Positions 7,238 to 11,663 of a DNA stretch of 11,663 nucleotides are shown here, one piece after another. The notes under the pieces were generated by a model. That model was not told the origin of the DNA and did no database searches. It worked only from the letters and a program-made list of their open reading frames with translations. The stretch lies in NCBI GenBank assembly GCA_002328185.1, contig DCWQ01000002.1:22563-34225 (forward strand). Reading direction: 5' to 3'. The stretch is from Dehalococcoidia bacterium UBA2158. Its GTDB lineage: Bacteria; Chloroflexota; Dehalococcoidia; Lucifugimonadales; UBA3495. Positions within the stretch are counted from its first letter, which is position 1. The number at the start of each line of letters is the position of its first letter. Both the position numbers and the translations under genes were made by a program.

Positions 7238-8026
7238 CTAAACGCCCGCGTCGACGGCGTCTTTGATCCAGTCATAGCCCTTTTCCTCCAATTCGTGGGC
7301 CAATTCTGGGCCGCCGGAGCGCACGATGCGTCCGTCGAACAGCACGTGGACGTGATTGGGCAAGATGTAGTTGAGTATCCGCTGGTAGTGGGTCACCAGG
7401 ACAACGGCGTTTTCTGGAGAGCGCAGGAGGTTGACCCCGTCAGAGACGATCCGGAGGGCATCGATGTCGAGACCGGAATCAGTCTCATCCAACAGGGCTA
7501 GTTTGGGCTCCAGAACGGCCATCTGCAGTATCTCGTTCCGCTTCTTTTCGCCGCCAGAGAACCCTTCGTTGACGGCCCGCTTGACCAGGTCGGGGTCGAT
7601 CTGGACCTGTTCGACCTTGGCCTTTAACATCTGGTCGAACTCCCGGGCGCTCATCTCTTCTTCGCCGTTATGCACTCGGCGGGCGTCCACTCCGGCTTTC
7701 AGGAACTGCCAGGCGCGCACGCCGGGGAGTTCCAGTGGGTACTGGAAAGCCAAGAAGAGCCCCATGCGGGCCCTTATCTCAGGCTCTAATTTCAAGATGT
7801 CCTGTCCGTTGAACAGCACCTTTCCGCCTGTGACGGTGTAGTCGGGGCGGCCCGCCAGCACGTTGGCCAGGGTGCTTTTGCCGGAACCGTTGGGTCCCAT
7901 GATGGCGTGAACCTCGCCGGCGTAGACTTCGAGGTCGATTCCCTTGAGAATCTCCAAGTCGCCAGCCGAGGCGGTGAGGCCCTTGATGGACAGCAAGGGA
8001 GTAACACCTTTAGCAGCGGCAGCCAT
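7238..8026 (-). CDS. sufC: SufC, ATPase of the SUF system
   Basis: A soluble ABC-type ATPase of 262 residues that energises the SufB-SufD scaffold. It is not a membrane transporter subunit. Motifs: Walker A GPNGSGKST at residues 44-52, Q-loop Gln95 (FLAFQYP), signature FSGGEKKRNEI at 156-166, Walker B LALLDE at 176-181 followed by the SufC-typical TDSGLD, and H-loop His213 (VTHYQR). The ending GGPELAHELEEKGYDWI is also characteristic of SufC. The ATG follows the sufB stop with no gap (TAGATG), so the two are very probably translated together, fitting a complex with fixed stoichiometry. Confidence 0.97.
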   Translation of the reverse strand: MAAAAKGVTPLLSIKGLTASAGDLEILKGIDLEVYAGEVHAIMGPNGSGKSTLANVLAGRPDYTVTGGKVLFNGQDILKLEPEIRARMGLFLAFQYPLELPGVRAWQFLKAGVDARRVHNGEEEMSAREFDQMLKAKVEQVQIDPDLVKRAVNEGFSGGEKKRNEILQMAVLEPKLALLDETDSGLDIDALRIVSDGVNLLRSPENAVVLVTHYQRILNYILPNHVHVLFDGRIVRSGGPELAHELEEKGYDWIKDAVDAGV

Positions 8027-9484
8027 CTAGCCCACCGCTCCTTCCAGGCTCACCTTGAGGAGTTGGGAGGCTTCCATGGCGAACTCGAATGGGAGCTCCT
8101 GGAAGATTCCCCGGCAGAAGCCGTTGATGATCATGAAGTGAGCGTCCTCGACGGACATGCCTCTTTGCTCACAATAAAAGAGTTGGTCGTCGCTGACCTT
8201 GGAGGTCGACGCTTCGTGCTCCATCTGGGCCGTAGGGTTCTTGACCTCGATGTAGGGCACGGTGTGGGCGCCGCACTGGTCGCCGACCAGTAGCGAGTCG
8301 CACTGGGTGAAGTTCTTTGCGCCGTCGGCGGAAGCCAGCACCTTGACCAGGCCCCGGTAGGTGGCGTTGCCCTTCCCGGCGGAGATGCCCTTGGCCACGA
8401 TGGTACTGCGGGTGTTTTTGCCCTTGTGAACCATCTTGGTGCCGGTGTCGGCCTGCTGGTAGTTATTGACCAGCGCCACTGAGTAGAACTCGCCGACCGA
8501 GTTGTCTCCGTCCAAGATCACGCTGGGGTACTTCCAGGTGATGGCCGAGCCGGTCTCTACTTGGGTCCAGGAGATCTTGGCGTTCTTCCGGGCGATGCCG
8601 CGTTTGGTCACGAAGTTGTAGACCCCGCCGTTGCCGTCCTTGTCTCCAGGGAACCAGTTCTGCAGGGTGGAATACTTAATCTCAGCGCTGTCCAGGGCCA
8701 CCAGCTCGACCACCGCGGCATGGAGTTGGTGGATCTTCCGGGCAGGGGCGGTGCAGCCCTCCAGGTAACTGACGTAGGCACCCTCTTCGGCGATGATCAG
8801 CGTCCGCTCGAACTGTCCGGAGTCGGCCTGGTTGATGCGGAAGTAAGTCATCAGTTCGATGGGGCAGCGCACGCCCTTGGGTATGTAGACGAACGAGCCG
8901 TCGCTGAAGACGGCCGAGTTCAAAGTGGCGTAGAAATTGTCGGCGTAAGGCACCACGGAGCCCAGGTATTTCTGGACCAGTTCAGTGTGGTCTCGGACGG
9001 CTTCGCTGATGGGGCAGAAGATGACGCCGTGTTTCTCCAGTGTCTCTTTATACGTGGTGGCCACCGAGGCGCTGTCCAGCACCGCGTCCACCGCTACGCC
9101 GGCCAGGCGTTCCCTTTCTTGGAGGGGGATGCCCAGCTTTTCGAAGGCCGCCAAAATCTCTGGGTCGACCTCGTCCAAGCTCTTGGGAGCGTCGGTCTTG
9201 GGCGCGGCGTAGTAATAGATGTCCTGGTAGTCGATGGGCGGGTATTCCACGTTGGCCCAGGTTGGCGCCTGCTGCTTCAGTTTCTGCCAATGCCTGAATG
9301 CCTTGAGACGCCACTCCAACAGCCATTCCGGCTCATCTTTCTTGGCTGAGATCAGCCGGACGATGTCTTCATTCAACCCCTTGGGGGCGAGGTCGGACTC
9401 GATATCGATGGTGAAGCCCCATTTGTAATCCGCGTCCAACTCACTTGAGGTGGCGTTGCGCGAAATGACCTTGGGTGTGGTCAT
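8027..9484 (-). CDS. sufB: SufB, Fe-S cluster assembly scaffold subunit
   Basis: A 485-residue core scaffold of the SufBC2D complex and the first gene of the operon. SufB receives sulfur from SufU and is the main site of cluster formation. Cys395 (FTQCDSLLVGDQCGAH) and Glu424 (MEHEASTSK) correspond to E. coli Cys405 and Glu434, with the same 29-residue spacing. Other family blocks are YIPKGVRCPIELMTYFRIN, EEGAYVSYLEGCTAPA, KYSTLQNWFPGDK, GKGNATYRGLVKV and QLFYCEQRGMS. The ATG is preceded by a good ribosome binding site, and the protein length matches the family. No insertion or intein is present, which is worth stating because sufB is a frequent intein host. Confidence 0.97.
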   Translation of the reverse strand: MTTPKVISRNATSSELDADYKWGFTIDIESDLAPKGLNEDIVRLISAKKDEPEWLLEWRLKAFRHWQKLKQQAPTWANVEYPPIDYQDIYYYAAPKTDAPKSLDEVDPEILAAFEKLGIPLQERERLAGVAVDAVLDSASVATTYKETLEKHGVIFCPISEAVRDHTELVQKYLGSVVPYADNFYATLNSAVFSDGSFVYIPKGVRCPIELMTYFRINQADSGQFERTLIIAEEGAYVSYLEGCTAPARKIHQLHAAVVELVALDSAEIKYSTLQNWFPGDKDGNGGVYNFVTKRGIARKNAKISWTQVETGSAITWKYPSVILDGDNSVGEFYSVALVNNYQQADTGTKMVHKGKNTRSTIVAKGISAGKGNATYRGLVKVLASADGAKNFTQCDSLLVGDQCGAHTVPYIEVKNPTAQMEHEASTSKVSDDQLFYCEQRGMSVEDAHFMIINGFCRGIFQELPFEFAMEASQLLKVSLEGAVG

Positions 9485-9490
9485 TGAATG

Positions 9491-9495
9491 CTCCT
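9491..9495 (-). promoter_or_regulatory. Ribosome binding site of sufB
   Basis: AGGAG on the minus strand, six bases before the ATG of sufB. It is the clearest Shine-Dalgarno sequence in the window and supports the chosen start. Confidence 0.8.
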
Positions 9496-9562
9496 AAATC
9501 GGGTCAGGAAAGCTGGCCTGAACAGAAATCACACGGACGGTTTTTGAATCAAGCCGACCTGC

Positions 9563-9591
9563 AATTTAATATTGTCGACCCATTTGGTCAA
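9563..9591 (-). promoter_or_regulatory. Candidate sigma-70-type promoter of the suf operon
   Basis: On the minus strand, TTGACC (9591-9586) as -35 and TAAATT (9568-9563) as -10 are separated by 17 bases. They match the consensus at 5 of 6 and 4 of 6 positions. A leader of roughly 70 bases would result. The -35 box lies inside the dyad at 9571-9595, so a protein bound there would block RNA polymerase. Confidence 0.5.
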
Positions 9592-9595
9592 CAAT
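9571..9595. promoter_or_regulatory. Dyad ATTGTCGACC-N5-GGTCAACAAT, probable operator
   Basis: The two 10-base arms are inverted repeats with one mismatch, separated by CATTT. The centre-to-centre distance of the arms is 15 bases, about one and a half turns of DNA. The dyad covers the -35 box and most of the spacer of the suf promoter candidate, the position expected for a repressor site. It does not match the cyanobacterial SufR dyad (CAAC-N6-GTTG) as I remember it. The cognate protein is unknown. Confidence 0.55.
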
Positions 9596-9702
9596 TATGC
9601 TACCATTGGTATCTGAGGCTGTCAACGAGTTTCGTAACCGGCCGTAAAGACCGTTCTTGATGGCTGGGGCAGCTGTCCCATAGAGACGATGTTGCGACTA
9701 CT

Positions 9703-9742
9703 TTGTCGACACTTTGCCTCTATCAGGCGAAGCGGTTGACAA
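9703..9742. repeat. Long imperfect inverted repeat carrying the same half-sites
   Basis: The left arm (9703-9719, TTGTCGACACTTTGCCT) and the right arm (9725-9742) pair across a 5-base loop at 14 of 18 aligned positions, with one extra base in the right arm. The outer ends, TTGTCGAC and GTTGACAA, are the same half-site found in the suf dyad at 9571-9595. No T-run follows on either strand, so it is not a terminator. It could be a second operator, a cruciform or an RNA hairpin. Confidence 0.5.
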
Positions 9743-9787
9743 TAATTCGCTATCTCCTGGTCACATTATTCAGAATCATTATATTAT

Positions 9788-9816
9788 TTGACGTTTTCCA
9801 GCATCCATAGTATATG
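9788..9816 (+). promoter_or_regulatory. Candidate promoter of the tatD-lysR pair
   Basis: TTGACG (9788-9793) and TATATG (9811-9816) are separated by 17 bases in a strongly A/T-rich stretch, about 70 bases before the tatD start. The -10 box fits the consensus only moderately, so this is a candidate and nothing more. Confidence 0.4.
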
Positions 9817-9888
9817 TTTCGGTATGTAAATAGGATTAGTGGTTGTTGCAGCGTTATAAGAATAATTTCGCCATTTTGGTAATGAACA

Positions 9889-10686
9889 ATGTCTAGCGAG
9901 TTCCCGTTGGGAGACTGTCATACCCACTTGGACCAATACCCCTCTGCAGAGATGTCCGAGATATTGGATAGGGCCCGCGAATCGGGTGTAGCCTTCGCTG
10001 TCTGTGCCGGCACCACCCTACAGTCTACTCAGGACTGCATCGACCTGGCTGAGCAGCACAGACCGCTCTACGCTGGTGTCGGTATCCACCCCATGGAAGC
10101 CAACGAACCGGTCACCGAAGATATCTACGCTGAACTCGAGCGCATGGCCAAGTCATCAAGCAAGGTTGTCTGTATCAGTGAAGTGGGCTTGGATTACCTA
10201 CCCGCCTCCCCGGACCACGAAACCCAGGACCAGGTGTTTCGGCAGCACATCCGTCTGGCTCGCAGTCTTAGTTTGCCCATAATATTCCACTCCAGGGAGT
10301 CACACCCGGAAGTTTTCAAGGTATTGCGGGAAGAGAGCGCCGGGGACATCGGCGGAGCGATGCATTACTTCCAGGGCGACGAAACCACCGCCCGGGAAGC
10401 CATCGATTGCGGTTTCTACATCTCTTTGGCTCGCCCTCTGACCCGGCTGCCGGAACTACAAAAGGTGGCCAAGGTCATACCCCTGGAGAATATCGTCCTG
10501 GAGACTGACGCGGCGCCGCAACCCTTCAAGAAATACCGCACCAACTGGACGGAGCCAAGACACGTCCAGTCGGTAGCCCAGACCTTGGCCGAGGTCAAAG
10601 ACATCCCGGTCGAAGAGGTCGCAAGGGTAACCACGGCAAATCTGGTGCGATTGCTCCGGCTTGAACGCCTAATTAACGCGGGTTGA
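9889..10686 (+). CDS. TatD-family metal-dependent hydrolase
   Basis: A cytoplasmic hydrolase of 265 residues with the TatD TIM-barrel metal site. Ligands are in order: HTH at residues 11-13 (GDCHTHLD), Glu98 (ISEVGLDY), His134 (IIFHSRE), His159 (GAMHYFQG) and Asp207 (VLETDAAP). GVGIHPME at 63-70 is also typical. Known family members act as metal-dependent DNases or 3'-5' exonucleases, and some roles are uncertain. The region after the last aspartate (FKKYRTNWTEP) keeps the final EP but departs from the usual RGKRNEP, so it is a divergent member and I do not name it tatD. The ATG lies only ten codons before HTH, so the start is sound, although no clear ribosome binding site precedes it. It is divergent from the suf operon and runs directly into the lysR gene. 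Confidence 0.88.
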   Translation: MSSEFPLGDCHTHLDQYPSAEMSEILDRARESGVAFAVCAGTTLQSTQDCIDLAEQHRPLYAGVGIHPMEANEPVTEDIYAELERMAKSSSKVVCISEVGLDYLPASPDHETQDQVFRQHIRLARSLSLPIIFHSRESHPEVFKVLREESAGDIGGAMHYFQGDETTAREAIDCGFYISLARPLTRLPELQKVAKVIPLENIVLETDAAPQPFKKYRTNWTEPRHVQSVAQTLAEVKDIPVEEVARVTTANLVRLLRLERLINAG

Positions 10687-10691
10687 CCGTT

Positions 10692-11660
10692 ATGGCAAAC
10701 CAACCTAGACGCAGTTCCGGGGGCGGTTCTTCCGGTGGACAGTTGAACTTCCATCAATTGTATATATTCCAAATGGCTGCTAGCCACCTGAATTTCTCAC
10801 GGGCGGCGGAAGCCATGGAGATCACCCAACCGGCAGTGTCCATCCAGATTCAAGAGCTGGAGAAGTTCTTGGGCATCACCCTGTTCTATCGGCGGCCCCG
10901 CGGTCTGAGAATCACCGAGGCAGGAAACGCGGTCTTGGCCTACGCCCAACAGATCTTCGCGCTCTCCACACAGTTGGTCGATACCATCCAAGAGATGGAA
11001 GACCTCCAGACCGGCCACCTGGTGCTGGGCGCCAGCACCACACCCGCCGAGTATGTGCTTCCCTCAGTCGTGGGGCGGTTCCGGCAAATCTATCCCGGCA
11101 TCCACGTTGAATTGGTGATCGGCAACACCCGGACCATCATGCAACGGATACTTGACCGTGAGATGGACCTGGGAATGGTCGGCGATAATGTTGAAGAATA
11201 CGCCAGGGAACTGGAGATGGTGGAATTCCAAGACGATGAGATTGTTCTGGTCTCTGCGCCTGACCACCCGGTGACGACCTTGAACCGGCCGTCAGTCAAG
11301 CAGGTGATGGAACTGGGACTGGTGGCCAGGGAAGTGGGTTCGCTAACGCGCCAGTCGGCGGAACGCCATTTCCAGCAGCTTGGCCTCGTGCCCAAGATCG
11401 CCATCGAACTTGGCAGCAATCAAGCGATCAAGCAAGCGGCAACGGCCGGAGGCGGCATCGGCATCATCTCTCGGCTGGGAATCACTGCCGAGCTGAAAGC
11501 CGGCATGCTGGTAGTGCTTGATGTGGAGGGCTGGGAATGCCGGAGGCCGTTGACCTTGATTCAACCGAAAGACCGTTATCTCTCCCCGTCACAACACGCC
11601 TTCCGCGAGTTCCTCATGGCTGAGAGGGCTTCTTTTACTGATATGGCAACCACTTCTTAA
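10692..11660 (+). CDS. LysR-type transcriptional regulator
   Basis: A DNA-binding regulator of 322 residues. The N-terminal winged helix-turn-helix spans about residues 18-77 (FSRAAEAMEITQPAVSIQIQ, with the recognition helix near 46-57), followed by a linker helix and a LysR substrate-binding domain from about residue 107 (HLVLGASTTPAEYVLPSVVG) to near the end. Such proteins usually act as tetramers, respond to a small molecule and often control a neighbouring gene. An unusual feature is the Ser/Gly-rich N-terminal tail (RRSSGGGSSGGQ) before the first helix. I chose ATG 10692, five bases after the tatD-like stop. A TTG at 10683 would overlap that stop by 4 bases and add three residues. The effector-domain opening recalls the CysB/CysL/CbbR group, but the effector cannot be assigned. 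It is the only regulator gene in the window. Confidence 0.9.
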   Translation: MANQPRRSSGGGSSGGQLNFHQLYIFQMAASHLNFSRAAEAMEITQPAVSIQIQELEKFLGITLFYRRPRGLRITEAGNAVLAYAQQIFALSTQLVDTIQEMEDLQTGHLVLGASTTPAEYVLPSVVGRFRQIYPGIHVELVIGNTRTIMQRILDREMDLGMVGDNVEEYARELEMVEFQDDEIVLVSAPDHPVTTLNRPSVKQVMELGLVAREVGSLTRQSAERHFQQLGLVPKIAIELGSNQAIKQAATAGGGIGIISRLGITAELKAGMLVVLDVEGWECRRPLTLIQPKDRYLSPSQHAFREFLMAERASFTDMATTS

Positions 11661-11663
11661 CTC

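Larger units (their letters stand above)
9485..9888. other. Divergent regulatory region between sufB and tatD
   Basis: This 404-base non-coding region is much richer in A/T than the genes beside it and should carry the promoters for the suf operon (leftward) and the tatD-lysR pair (rightward). It contains the sufB ribosome binding site, a suf promoter candidate with an overlapping dyad, a second longer inverted repeat at 9703-9742, and a tatD promoter candidate. Half-sites related to ATTGTCGACC occur at 9571, 9586 (reverse), 9702 and 9734 (reverse), with a weaker GTCAAC core at 9621. No coding frame or RNA gene is recognised. Confidence 0.6.

Noticed and set aside
8561..9349. Long plus-strand frame of 262 codons opposite sufB
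   Set aside because: Same reason: an antisense shadow caused by codon bias in sufB, with low-complexity Gly/Val/Asp composition and no motif.
9702..9711. TTGTCGACA as a stand-alone GntR/FadR-type operator
   Set aside because: The short palindrome TTGTCGACAA is incomplete here, and the other copies of the half-site lack the second half. The larger inverted pairing explains the site better, and no GntR gene is present.

Overview
This window looks like a piece of a free-living bacterial chromosome, most probably from the Chloroflexota (a Dehalococcoidia or SAR202-like lineage). That placement is an inference. It rests on a SufU-type SUF operon in the order B-C-D-S-U, on a large two-part FtsX-like permease with an extra jelly-roll-like segment, and on a LysR protein and TatD-like protein of a familiar style. 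There is no rRNA, marker gene or search result to confirm it. No tRNA, rRNA, CRISPR array, transposase or phage gene was recognised.

Left part (1-3643), plus strand: the 3' end of an FtsX/MacB-type ABC transporter permease that runs off the left edge (1-1803), a non-coding gap, and a complete 12-segment MFS exporter (2063-3307). Next comes a gene-free stretch of about 336 bases between converging genes, holding a degenerate copy of a common hairpin-type intergenic repeat.

Middle part (3644-9484), minus strand: a complete, tightly packed SUF iron-sulfur cluster assembly operon, read from right to left as sufB, sufC, sufD, sufS, sufU. A second SufU-like gene follows. From sufB to sufU the genes touch or overlap (sufB/sufC abut, sufD/sufS overlap by 4 bases, sufS/sufU by 1), except for 24 bases between sufC and sufD. 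A rho-independent terminator begins inside the stop codon of the first sufU, so the second sufU-like gene lies beyond the apparent end of the operon. SufS removes sulfur from cysteine, SufU accepts it, and SufBC2D builds the cluster. Their key residues are all visible.

Right part (9485-11663): a 404-base divergent regulatory region, then on the plus strand a TatD-family metal-dependent hydrolase and a LysR-type regulator, which abut or overlap. The regulatory region holds a 10+5+10 dyad (ATTGTCGACC-N5-GGTCAACAAT) over the -35 box of a good suf promoter candidate, plus further copies of the same half-site in a second, longer inverted repeat. This is the most interesting unexplained signal here: a probable operator for an unidentified regulator of the suf operon, tatD or both. 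No SufR or RrF2/IscR-type regulator gene is in the window; the LysR protein is the only regulator present.
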